NCBI GenBank assembly: GCA_947311845.1 | Contig: CAMZMU010000069.1 | Location: forward strand, 13,782,891 to 13,846,890 | Reading direction: 5' to 3' | DNA: 64,000 bases | Source: Poa pratensis | Taxonomy: Eukaryota; Streptophyta; Magnoliopsida; Poales; Poaceae | In this document: piece by piece, positions 35,690 to 47,757 of the stretch | How positions within the stretch are numbered: position 1 is the first letter of the stretch | How the letters are laid out: every line of letters begins with the position of its first letter | Position numbers and translations under genes: made by a program | Notes under the pieces: generated by a model | Databases searched by the model: none | What the model was told of the DNA's origin: nothing | The model's input: only the letters and a program-made list of their open reading frames with translations

Positions 35690-36610
35690 TAGTTACCACA
35701 TCACTTTGAGATGGTAAATTTATCGTGTATAAGTATTAGCATGATAAATGTCGATTTCATAATGACAACTTCATAAGTACTGAGTGAGTAATTTCATCAG
35801 TATTGGGTGGATACCTATTATCGAGAGAGTATGATAACTAAATTGATTTTGTATTGGATAACTATATCATGAAAACACATAGATAATTTTATCAGTAATG
35901 GGTGATTAAATCCATCAGTATTGGGTGATAACTATTACCGAGAGAGTAGGGTAACTATAACGATTTTGTGGTGGATAACTACACATGAAAAAACATGGGT
36001 AACTTTATCAGTATTGGATGGGTAACTTTATCAGTATTGGATGATAAATATTACCAAGAGAGCATGATAAACAAGAGTAACTTTATCAGTACGGAGTGGT
36101 AACTTCATCAGTATTGGGTGGTAACTATTACCGAGAGAGTATGGTAACTACATTTATTTTGTGGTGGATAACTACACCATAAAAACATATGTGTGACTTT
36201 AACAGTACTGGGTGAGTAACTGTGTATAACTATATCATGAATAAATAGGTAACTACATCGGTACATGTACAGGGTGGGTAACTATATCATAAACACATGG
36301 GTAAATTTATAAGTACTAGATAGGTAAACTCCACGGGTACTGGGTGGCTAACTCCATCCATAATAGGTGAGTAACTTTATCGGTAGCAGGTTAATAACTT
36401 TATCAGTAATTGGTGGGTAACTTTATCAGTAACAGGTTGATAACTTTATCAGTACTTGGTGGGTAACTATTACCAATAGATTGGGGGAATTACATCGATT
36501 TCGTGATGGATAACTATATCATGAACACATGGGTAACTTTATCAGTACATGGTGGATAACTATTACTGATAGAGTATGGTAACCATATGAATTTCGTGGT
36601 AGATAACTAC
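35690..36610. repeat. Degenerate array built on GTAACTTTATCAGTA
   Basis: Phrases such as GGTAACTTTATCAGTATTGG, GATAACTATTACCGAGAGAG and TGGATAACTACATCATGAA recur in changing order at least 12 times. Units of roughly 40-130 bp are interleaved, with no single clean period. AT-rich and non-coding. Confidence 0.7.
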
Positions 36611-37619
36611 ATTATTCCATCCCATCCGTGGAACCGCGACGAAGAATTCCCCACCCAATTCCTCGACGAAGAATTCCCCACCCAATTCCTCACCGGAACC
36701 CTAGCTTGCACCAGACTGCCGCCGGCCGATGTTGAGCTGCCAACGAACGGCGGGTGCAGGGGATGTCACGGCGGCGGCAGCGTCTCGCAGGGCGCCTGCT
36801 CTCGTGCAGGCTATCGCGGCGTGGCGGCTCACGTGCAGGCTCTTGCTGGGTGGCGTCCAGGTCGCGGCGGGGCGCCGTCTGTAGACAATGAGATTTAGAC
36901 TTTATTCGGAAGAAACAACATTACAATATCCAAATCTTTTTCTGTAGGAAACATCAACTAATATCTTGGATTGCACGTGGTGACATGCAAAAACTTCTGT
37001 TAAGCTTCCTATTAACATGAAAGTAAACTGGATGGATTGTGGTTTATTTGTGGATGCAGGGGACGAGAGCTTACTGCAGGGTGCCACTGAAGGCGCTGAT
37101 GATCATCCGAGTTGGCTCTCCTCTGCTCCCTATAGGACACAATCTGGTCAAGCCAATGCTGAAAGATAGACATGTATACAACTGATTTTTCTTGATGAGA
37201 CGTTACAGATCATGAGATCAAAGCAGAACCATTGAGCATTTTGTGATAATTTAAACATGCTGCAGGCTGGAGTAAACGATGGGTTAATTACCTGCAGAGT
37301 ACGGCAGGAGTGATGGGAGACACTGGAATAAGGTGTGGGGGTTACCGGCACTCGGCAGCCTCGCCGGGATGGATGATGGCGGCTGCCCTTCTTCAATCTT
37401 CTTGCTCAATCCCCTTCCCAAATTCCAGGTCTGCGTGCAGGGAATTCCGCCGGCGCCCAATTTCTGGGAGGAGCAGCTGAAGAAAAATTTAGGCACACCT
37501 CTTGCTCAATCCCCTTCCCAATTCAAGCATGGCAAGTCGAGCTCCAACAGCTCCCGATCATGGCCGATGTGGGAACTCAGTGGAGAAGATGTGTGGTAGC
37601 CGTACTTGTCTAGCAGGAG

Positions 37620-37757
37620 GTCGACCAGAAGAAGGCGGTCGCAGCACATCTCCACGCCGTTGTACGCCTCCCCGCGCGCAGCTCGGCGTCGACCAGAAGA
37701 AGGCGGTCGCAGCACATCTCCACGCCGTCATACGCCTCCCCGCACGCAGCTTGGCGT
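37620..37757. repeat. Two-unit GC-rich tandem repeat, 68-bp period
   Basis: GTCGACCAGAAGAAGGCGGT begins at 37620 and again at 37688, and the units are nearly identical over 68 bp. The repeat makes long open frames in several registers, including both strands, so the large overlapping ORFs here are not good gene evidence. Confidence 0.8.
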
Positions 37758-38208
37758 CTGGGCCGTGGTGCCGCCCAACGCAGAGTTGTCGCCGTGGCTC
37801 CTCCCAGCGAGCACCGCCGGCAGGACGTGCCACCTCCGCCCGTGCTACGGCTCGCGGGCGTCGGCGCGGGCGTCGCGGAGGACGACGGCGCGGAGCTCGC
37901 AGGGAGGCCGACGGCGACGAGGCGGCGGCTGGCTCCGAGCTCGCAGGCGCGGCGTGCTCCTGGCCATCGGCCTGCACGAGAAGAAAAAAGAGGAGAGAGA
38001 ATGTGGATCGGGAGAGGAGCTGAGTGTCTCGGCATCGCACCGTGCGACGCGCGAGATCCGCTGTCCATCCGCCATCCAACGGCTCGTGTGCGTGCGTCGA
38101 CATAAGCCCCCTGGCAGGCGCCTTACGATTAGATTTTCCAAAAAAGAATTAGGAGACCAAGAATTATTTGGACCTGAAACGATCGAGCCAGAACAAAATT
38201 AATATAAG

Positions 38209-39670
<1,462 letters not shown>

Positions 39671-39823
39671 TCAGGTAATCGATCGATCAAACGTACTAGC
39701 AGAAAGCCTCCTCAGCCAGGGGAGCACCTATACGTCGACCTGTGCCACGCTAATCCGCCTAGCACACCTCCGATTCCTTCCTGGGCCAGCCCACTGATCC
39801 TTCTAGTACTGAGAAAAAAAGTA

Positions 39824-39946
39824 CTCCCTCCGATCCATATTAGTGGGCACAATTTTGTCTAGATACACATGTATCTAGTCTAAATACTTAACTAGATACA
39901 TATGAATTTAGACAAAACTATGCCCACTAATATGGATCGGAGGGAG
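39824..39946. mobile_element. Stowaway MITE, 123 bp
   Basis: Strong terminal inverted repeats (CTCCCTCCGATCCATATTAG at the left, inverted at the right) with TA duplications (39822-39823 and 39947-39948). Confidence 0.93.
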
Positions 39947-39955
39947 TAAGAAAAT

Positions 39956-40021
39956 TGGATGCACAATTAGGATTCGAACTCCAAACCTCACCCCGCGCGG
40001 ATAGAGTGCGCAACCACTGGA
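39956..40021 (-). other. tRNA-like segment, possible SINE head
   Basis: The reverse complement contains CCAGTGGTTGCGCACTC, and 32 bp later GAGTTCGAATCC, resembling polymerase III A and B boxes. It does not fold convincingly into a full tRNA by eye. A SINE head or decayed tRNA-like repeat is the likeliest reading. Confidence 0.3.
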
Positions 40022-40030
40022 CATGGACGA

Positions 40031-40417
40031 ATTGCACCTGGGTGCACCTGCTCCTGCCCGATTAAAAAAATTAAAAAATAGTAAAACTTTTTAAAAAATT
40101 CTGAAACTTTTTGGAGATGAACATATGATAGTCTTCTAGTAGCATGCCAAATTTCACTGTGAAGTCACACTCGTGGTGCTTGGAGCAAAAAGAAGAAAAC
40201 CGTGCTCTGAAAAATCTATACTTAGAAGAAAATCATTGTCAGTGATTTGTTTTTTTTACACAGAGTAGCATGAGTGTTAATTCACAGCGAAACCTAGCAT
40301 GTTTGTCAAGAACTTGTATATGTTCATCACCAAAAAAGTTAAGAATTTTTTTAGAAGTTTTACTATTTTTTTGAATTTTTTAATTGGGGTAGGAGCATGT
40401 GCACCTGGGTGCACTTT
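40031..40417. mobile_element. MITE with TGCACCTGGGTGCA ends
   Basis: The left end TGCACCTGGGTGCACCTGCT is inverted at the right (AGCATGTGCACCTGGGTGCA). Similarity continues inward (ATTAAAAAA, ATAGTAAAAC), giving arms of about 60 bp. It is non-coding. A related short palindrome occurs near 35080. Confidence 0.75.
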
Positions 40418-40559
40418 GGAGTTTCCTGCAACCACTGCGCTATTTTATGGTTTCTGTTAGTTGTTCTTTATCCACTTATTTATTGTCTCCAGTTTCTTGT
40501 TTTCACTTCTTTTTCTGTTTTCTTTTTTTTTCTTTTTTCGTTTGAACGAAACTTCTTTG

Positions 40560-41240
40560 AACAATTTTTAATCATGAACATTTTGAACAATTTTTATTTC
40601 TGAGCATTTTTAAAAAATTGAACATTTTTAAAAACTGAACATTTTCCAAAACTGAATTTTTTTCAAAAAGTAAACATTTTTCAAATATGAACATTTTTTT
40701 GAAAACTGAACAATTTTTAGTTTGAACATTTTTTAAAAACTGAACACTTTTTAAATTTGAAGTTTTTCGAAAACTGAATAATTTTTGTTTTGAATATTTT
40801 TCAAAAATTGATCATTTTTTAAAAACTGAACACTTTTTAAATTTGAAGTTTTTCGTAAACTGAACAATTTTCGTTTTGAACATTTTTAAAAAATTGAACA
40901 TTTTTAAAAACTGAACACTTTTTAAATTTGAAGTTTTTTGAAAACAGAACAATTTTCGTTTTGAACATTTCTCAAAAATTGAACATTTTTTAAAAACTAA
41001 ACACTTTTTAAATTTGAAGTTTTTCGAAAACTAAACAATTTTCGTTTTTGAACATTTTTAAAAAATTGAACATTTTTTAAAAACTGAACACTTTTTAAAT
41101 TTGAAGTTTTTCGAAAACTGAACAATTTTCGTTTTTGAACATTTTTTCAAAACTGAACACTTTTTAAATTTAAAGTTTTTCGAAAACTAAACAATTTTCG
41201 TTTTGAACATTTTCAAAAATTGAACATTTTTTCAAAATAA
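40560..41240. repeat. AT-rich tandem array, about 85-bp units
   Basis: Units contain, in order, GAACATTTTTTAAAAACTGA, ACACTTTTTAAATTTGAAG, TTTTTCGAAAACTGAACAAT and TTTCGTTTTGAACATTTTT. Around seven copies occur with small length changes. It continues into an A/G-rich tract (41240-41440) of AAGAAAGAAAAAAG type. Confidence 0.85.
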
Positions 41241-41993
41241 AGAAATAATATCTAATAATAAAACTAGAAAGAAGAAAGAAAAAAGAAACAACCAAAAAAA
41301 TAAAAAAATAAAAAAGAAACAGGAAAAAACGAAAAAGAAGAAAGAAAAAAGAAAAAAGAAACAGCAAAAAAAGAAAAGAAAAATAAACAATAAAATAACA
41401 AAAAGAAGAAAAAACAGCAATAGAAATGAAAAAAAAACAGCGATAATGGGCCAGGCCCATAAGCGCGCGGGGGTGCGATGGTTGCCTATCATCGACCTGG
41501 TCGATGAATAGGTTTTGCCTCAGCCAGGGTGTATCCTATTTGACGCCTTCAAAGTGTTACGGACTCTACAAAACGATGGGCTGTAATAGTGTTGGGCTTT
41601 GTGGCCCAAGAAGGCGAGTAGGGCAGCTACCAAACGCCGCAAGCCGCGTCAGCCTTCCTATTTCAAGCCTTGCAGCGTCAGCTACGGAGCCGACGCCCAA
41701 ATCGTGAGCCTAGTGGGTTGGCCTAGTTAGACTACTTTTCTCCTTATGTTTTCTGTTTTCTTTTCCTTTCTTTTTTTTTCTGATTTTTTCCTTTTTCTTA
41801 TATTCTTTTTCGACATTCTCTATTTTATTTCCCCTTTCTCGTTTAAACTCTTTTTTTTCCTTTTTTTGTAAAATTCTTTGAAATTTGTTTTTAGTAAGTG
41901 AATATGATCTAAACCTCGTGAGAAATTATTTAGGATTACCCAAATTCTAATTTCGTCGTATAAACATCTTTTTGCCTCGCGAACAATTTTGTA

Positions 41994-42284
41994 TTGTGTG
42001 GAATTGTTTTCGGGGAACGATGCTTTGTCACTATTGCCACAGAAACAACAAGGGAAGCAACAAATGATAACAAAATTTTGGATCTCATTCAGATCGCGAA
42101 ATTGTTATTCGCTAAGTATACTCAAAGTGACGGAAGCACACAACCTTACCTCCAAGAATTTATGGATAGAGTGCATGAACTCTATCCTGAATCTAAACAT
42201 AATTGTTCATGCTATGGGGTTCTACAAAACCATCCATTCTATATGGATCCAAAGAAATTGAGATTTTTTGTAGAACTACTATAA
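41994..42284 (+). other. Open frame of unknown meaning
   Basis: A 96-codon open frame with protein-like composition (KILDLIQIAKLLFAKYTQSD and HNCSCYGVLQNHPFYMDPKK). It lacks an ATG at its 5' end and could be an exon or a fragment of a gene or transposon. I do not recognise the family. It sits just outside the inverted-duplication arm. Confidence 0.25.
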
Positions 42285-42893
42285 CTGGCATAGTCAAGTC
42301 AATGAGGAATGTCAGCATGATCTGATTAAGCATACTAATTCTAATATCTTCTATATGTGAATTTTGGTTATAGTCCGCAAAACACTCTTCCGACCGTAAT
42401 GTACTGGAACGGCAGATTTCAATATTCATAAGGTTGATGATGATAATTACAAGATATATCGATTTACAACGCAATTGGTTATCTGAAGATTTTCTACAGG
42501 ACTTTTTCTTTCATGGGCTATTGTATTTTTCCTTCCATTTCATATAGTTTTCCATTACACTTAACATAACTGAATACATGAAACTACAATCTTCATCTGC
42601 AGTCTTGAGTATATCATGTAATTTACTTAAAATATATTAAACAATTCTTTTAACTCTTGTGTCTCCAAATGAGAAAAAAATAAGTACAAATTTAATAAGT
42701 CTAATCCATCCATACATTAGTTGCTCACGATGGATAAAAACGCATATGTGCATATGATTGTTCACTTTATATTATTTAATATTTTTTAATGAGCTCTTAA
42801 ATTAGCATCTAATAAATATGGTGATAGTTGTTTCAAGAGTGTATTATTGTATATCTTAGGTATAAATGTAAGTAAGTAGGAAACTTTAGAGTA

Positions 42894-42928
<35 letters not shown>

Positions 42929-44845
42929 TTTAGTATTAAGTTTTAAAAAACCTCTAGATGACCCTGATATCAATAGGCATCAATATATAACATGAACAAA
43001 CCGTATGATAAAGTGTAAAATCATCATATCCAACAAACATAACAACTATTATATCTGATGGATCTCAATCTTGATGAACAAGGGAGAGAGGATGCCATCT
43101 AGCTATTGGGCCACACGGTGAGAGAAGTTATGCTACACAAAAACTATTTCTACCGAGGGACACCCAAGACCCGGCTAGGGAAATAGGCAACGACTCTTAA
43201 CACTAGACATGTGGTTGCGGAATGTCCGTGGCGCATCTACTCGGGGCAATGAAGCCTTGACGTCCCACATCCGTCTCCTTCACGTTCCTTCTCCGATGAA
43301 CTCGGTGGCGAGGTTGATGACTCGACGGCAAAGTCCCGGCTTGGCTCCGTCAGCTCTGCGAGTGTACACCCATATGAGGCTTGGATCCGTCAGCTCTGCG
43401 AGTGTACACACATACGAGGTGGAGCGGCGACAGTGAGCTACTAGGCTACACTCTGGCGCCAAGGGACTCGAGGTGGAGGTGGCTGTGGCGTGGATGCGAC
43501 ACCATAACTGTGCTTTTTTTCTTCCACTCACTAGGCGGTCACGTTATCCCGTGTCTGTTCCCGCCGCCCTCCACCCCTTTACATAGGGAGTGGGTGAGGG
43601 GACACAACCACTTGTGTCCTACGCCCCCAAAATCCTAACCCTCGTTACTGTGGGTCCCACCCACTAACCAATGTCCCGTTGCTGGCTCAGGTAGAACCTT
43701 TTGCCGGCTTGTTCAAGTTGGATCAAATCCTCATTGCTCCAACCTCTTAATTGTGTGACCTGGAAGACTTACGGTAAGCTGGACACAGTTCGAGTCGCAC
43801 TCGGAATTTATCAGCCGATAACGGCTTCTAGCAAAACATGTCGACTCCCAGATACCTATAAGTAAAGCCTTTCCTAATGTGACGGTGTGTCCAAGTCCCT
43901 TTTCCATGCGATATAGTGTTAAGCCGCATGTGAGACGACCATGATCTCATGCTGCTTAAACTTCTCTTCTCCCTGCGTGATGTGCGACTCAACTCGACTA
44001 ACATCTTAGACGTGATGACTCGAACATCACGTGTCTGAGTCGTGCATGGCCATGCTTTCCAAGTCGTACCACACGGGTCCAACGAATATCTCTCTGAGTT
44101 GGAGGGGCAAATTCCCTCTTGTTGAACCACCTCACGTAGCTTGGTTGACATACGGCACAAGCACCGCTTGTATGGCTGCTAGTTATGGAAAACATTTGGC
44201 GAGCTCAAAGACGGCTGATCCAAAACTCGGATAGTGTGCATACCTCTGGTCTAAGGATTCCATTGTTTGAGTTGGAACGTTTGACGCCTTACTCACGCTG
44301 AATTGAATCTTTGCGCCAATCTAATCGGTTTAACTCTTTAGCTCAGCTCGTGTAAGCCAGATTGGCATCTCCATGCCCTATGACAAGTAGAATTTAGTCA
44401 TATCACCGTTTACATATTATTCATGGCAGGGTGAGTCCATCCACAACCTCAAACGATTAAGGACAAACATGCCTGAACTAATCAAGTACAAGTTCCACAT
44501 TTCAATGTGTGTTCAAAGACATGTACTATAGTTCATTACATTCGACGGCTTATGGATACATCTCGTAAGTGATGCCTCTAGGGCACCATTCTTAACCCTA
44601 GCTACTCCTATGGACCCATAATTCATGGGTATATTACCCATACATCATCATGGAGACAACAAGAATAATTCTTCGGTTATGGATTCCCCTTGCAGCAGAG
44701 TACCGGAATAGGCCTCTAGATTGTCTATTATGCGTAAAATAACTCCGCCCCATATATTTTTAGGTCATAGCAAATATATAGGCGTTGGGGTGTTGAAAGG
44801 GGGTGCTCACGCGAGTAGGCGCCGCAAGTAGGAATATTCGGTCGC
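42285..44845. other. Intergenic, no gene seen
   Basis: Includes an (ATCT)n microsatellite (about 42897-42928) and a locally repeated GTCAGCTCTGCGAGTGTACA (about 43349 and 43389). The stretch 43700-44800 has moderate GC and no recognisable ORF; an old unclassified transposable element is possible. Confidence 0.4.
42897..42928. repeat. (ATCT)n microsatellite
   Basis: Eight or so uninterrupted tetranucleotide units. Confidence 0.95.
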
Positions 44846-46270
44846 GCATCGTTGCTGCATCCAATTCAGCCAGAGTTTAGAGAAATTCAGATATTTCAGC
44901 TCCAATTAAGCTGAGTAGCTCACCTTCCCTCCCTGGGTCCCAGTAGGACACGTCGGTCACCTTAGCGCAATCGTCATCGTCGACATTGTTGATGTAGCCA
45001 CACCGTACCCTGCGTAGATCACATCATCACACGACGCTCCCACATACCACCGCTAGCACGGCGGAAACACGCGCCAGGCAACCATGGCCATGGCCATGGC
45101 CCTGGCTGTGGTGATGGAAACTCCAAACTATTCATCACTATTTGTTATTGTTCAATACTCTTGCTAGAAGTGGCCCGGGGCTGGCTCCGCCGCTGACTGC
45201 CAGCACCGTCCGCCGCCCTTGACGTCGCCCCCATCCGCCGCACTCTCACCACTATCCACTTGCTCTTCGTCGCTGCATCTCGCCGCCCAGCTAATTTCCT
45301 CTCTCATTTTGAGAAGTATCTGTTCTATGAATTGTGTTAAACACAAGTAGATTTTAACTAGAAGTTCTGCACTAGGCATGTGCCAGTTGAGTTGTTTTTT
45401 TTGCCAAATCTGGCTCTCTTGACAAACTAAACACATCTACGACCTCTCCTCAAACTATTTCCAAATCTGCCTCCTGAGGACGGCGCCAAAGAGGATGAAG
45501 CCGAACTTGTATAGGGCAGCTCCATCCTCTTTAGAGCCTACCTCTGTTTAAAAAAATTTAAACCATTATAAAAAATACCGAATTGAAATATGTGTTCGTC
45601 ATGGCGCCGAACTGTATAAGTTCGGCTCCAATCTCTTTGGCGCCGACCCCAAGGGGCTAGATTTAAAAATAGTTTCGAGGAGGTGCCATACATGTGTTTA
45701 GTTTCTCAAAAACGTTAGACTTGGCAAAAAAAATACACCACTTAACAACGTGTCAGGACAGATGTCGGCTCATCAGCGATTTTATACTATTTTAATCCCA
45801 CAATTAAATATTTTGTACATGGGAACGCATTTTACACCTCATGGACAACTTCTTATATTCAATTGTGCATCGTCACTTCATCTAATTCAGCCAGAGTTTA
45901 TAGAAATTCAGAGATTGTAGTTCAATACGCCTAACAAACTCATCTTCCCTCACCGCGTCCCAGTGTGCCATGTCGGTCACCTCAGCCTCATCGTCACCAT
46001 CGACATTGCCGCCGGAGCCACCGATGTACCCTGCTGAGCACATCATCCACCCGACGCTCCCGCATACCATCGCTAGCACCGACCGTCACCCTCGATGTCG
46101 ACCCCCATCTGCGCACTCTCACTTATGCATTTGTTCTCCGACGCCACCACTTGTTGCCTAGGTAGGGTTAGGGATTTAACCGTGCCACAAGAGATGAACC
46201 GCAGATTCCTGTCTAATTTAGAGAAGGAATTGTTCTATGAATTGTGTTAAACACAAGGAGTGACAGCGTG
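44846..46270. repeat. Two-copy tandem duplication, about 1-kb offset
   Basis: Landmarks repeat in order: CATC...ATTCAGCCAGAGTTTA (44859-44880 and 45879-45900), GTCGGTCACCT (44951 and 45970), CGACGCTCCC (45036 and 46053) and CTATGAATTGTGTTAAACAC (45323 and 46234). On the minus strand both copies could encode similar short pieces (GREGELL and VREDEFV contexts), but stops differ. Probably a decayed gene or element fragment duplicated in tandem. The first copy also carries the foldback element below. Confidence 0.65.
45388..45742. mobile_element. Foldback element
   Basis: Long imperfect inverted repeats: TTTTTTTTGCCAAATCTGGC, then ACAAACTAAACACAT at the left; the right end carries ATGTGTTTAGTTTCTC, then GACTTGGCAAAAAAAA. 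The inner arms include GGCGCCAAAGAGG and CTCTTTGGCGCC. Arms are about 130 bp. It is non-coding and lies between the two copies of the tandem duplication. Confidence 0.7.
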
Positions 46271-46424
46271 GCAAGACAGGTGTCGGCTGCTGCTGGACAA
46301 GTTCTTATATATTGAAACACGTAGTTAAATATTTTGTACCGCAGGAACACATTTTGCAGCTGATGGACAACTTCTTATATTGCACGTCTTACAACATAAA
46401 GTAATTTTGGAGAGCGAATAAACC

Positions 46425-46466
46425 GCAACTAGTTGGCACCCGCAACCCATTATCCAAAATCGTATT
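46425..46466. mobile_element. Left part of a MITE split by the retrotransposon
   Basis: GCAACTAGTTGGCACCCGCA, then ACCCATT (46425-46451) is nearly the inverted copy of the sequence at 61583-61611 on the far side of the retrotransposon. The foldback element was therefore the insertion site. Its right part is 61346-61620. Confidence 0.6.
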
Positions 46467-47063
46467 TGTCGTGGGGTAGATAACACGGCAGATGCTACCT
46501 TGGGGTAGCTTGAGATGATGGGCAAGGCGACTCTGGTATCTGGGAGATTGTTTAGCATTGCAGGGACAAAGGGTTTACCCAGGTTCGGCCTCTCCATTGG
46601 AGATAAAGACCTACTTCTTGCTATCTTGTTATTGATCTCGATCTCGATAACCCGGCTACGACAACAGAGCCGGATCTCGATCTAGATTACAAGGTTCGCT
46701 TGGTAGCGTAGGTTTCTCTCTATGATTCTCTCGCCTAAGCTTGGATCATAAAAGTTCTCTCTAGCTAGGGCTCAGGGACCGGTTTATATAGACGACCGGG
46801 TCTCCTGGCGCTTTACAAGATGAATCCGGATTCTACCCAGACTCGGAGTCCTACTCTAGCTCTTCTGGCCTTCGTGTCCTCCAAGTCCTGAACTGCCTCT
46901 GGTCTTCCAGAACCTTTCCTTCCTGAACCGGGTTACCGCCAAACCTACTGGCCCAGCGACATAACCCGGCCCATGATGATGGTTAGCTGGCCTGGCCGGG
47001 CCTCCTGCCTGGCGGGTCACGCTTCCCTCTTCATGAGCCTACCGGGTTATTATCCCCCCATCA
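46467..47063 (-). repeat. 3' LTR
   Basis: Begins TGTCGTGGGG and ends CCCCCCATCA on the plus strand. Almost identical to 60748-61345. It precedes the polypurine tract in plus coordinates. Confidence 0.93.
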
Positions 47064-47077
47064 GTAGCCCCCAGGTT
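47064..47077 (-). other. Polypurine tract region
   Basis: On the minus strand AACCTGGGGGCTAC directly precedes the 3' LTR, where plus-strand priming of reverse transcription is expected. It is less purine-rich than the usual tract. Confidence 0.5.
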
Positions 47078-47757
47078 AACCTGGTTGCCAGGTTTGCATG
47101 TTCTGCTTCTGTTCTTGAATATGGCTTCTTTGAGCTGAACTGTTATCTTGGTCAGCCGGGTTAACCACCTGAAACATAAAATAATATACAATAAATTAAA
47201 TGCCAGGTTACATCACTTTTCTCCTGAGCTTGGCCAGCCCTTCTTGGCGACCTAGGACGTAACCCAGTTCAGATACTCCGGGTTCATATGCCACCGGGTT
47301 TCACTTTCGACACTTAGCGAAAATCACAACTCCGTTGCAGGCCTGTTACCATTCATAAATGTGGCCAAGGAATATTCCTTTTGCCTCTTCTGCTCAACAT
47401 TAACTCCCAGGAGAGGATACTTATGCACTCATTTTTACCTCAATACCCTTAGGGTTTTCACCACGATTATAAATAGAAGACCACGAGATGCGCAGTCTTT
47501 TTCCCCTTTCCGTTCATCTTTGTCATCTTCCTCACGCCCGCACTGTAGCACCCGCAGATCCCCTCTCAGATCGAGCCTCCAAATCTCCGCGTAAAGATCC
47601 GCAGGTACGATTCTTTCTCGCATCCGCACTTCGTATTCGATTCCGCTCCGAATCGCGCCCAAATTTACTTTGTATTTTCCTCTCCACACATCCGCATCTA
47701 CAGCTAGGGTTCCTCATCGCCATTGTTGCAACCAGGAAACCTCGAAGCTCCGCAATC

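Larger units (their letters stand above)
34967..38207. other. Intergenic between the two ubiquitin-RUB copies
   Basis: Contains an isolated CACCCGGGTGCATATGCACC inverted repeat (about 35080), a long degenerate array (35690-36610), a short GC-rich part with a 24-bp direct repeat CGACGAAGAATTCCCCACCC (about 36638 and 36662), and a GC-rich stretch at 37600-38110. I find no gene supported by family similarity. Confidence 0.5.
39724..41529. mobile_element. 1.8-kb insertion flanked by a 12-bp direct repeat
   Basis: CCTCAGCCAGGG occurs at 39712-39723 and 41518-41529, and the left arm runs straight through the matching point. That is what an insertion with target duplication would leave. The interior holds a Stowaway MITE, a tRNA-like segment, a second MITE and an AT-rich array. 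The ends are only weakly inverted (CTATACGTCGACCTG against CTATTCATCGACCAGGT), so the class is uncertain; Mutator-like is possible from the duplication length. Confidence 0.5.

Noticed and set aside
37502..38202. Long overlapping open frames on both strands (up to about 198 codons)
   Set aside because: The region is GC-rich and contains a 68-bp tandem repeat. Open frames exist in several registers with low-complexity Arg/Ala/Ser content and no family motifs.
41170..41492. Phe/Leu-rich minus-strand frames resembling membrane proteins
   Set aside because: They are translations of the A/G-rich tract and AT-rich array, not genes.
42897..42928. Regular short repeats considered as a CRISPR-like array
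   Set aside because: It is a plain tetranucleotide microsatellite without spacers, in a plant genome.
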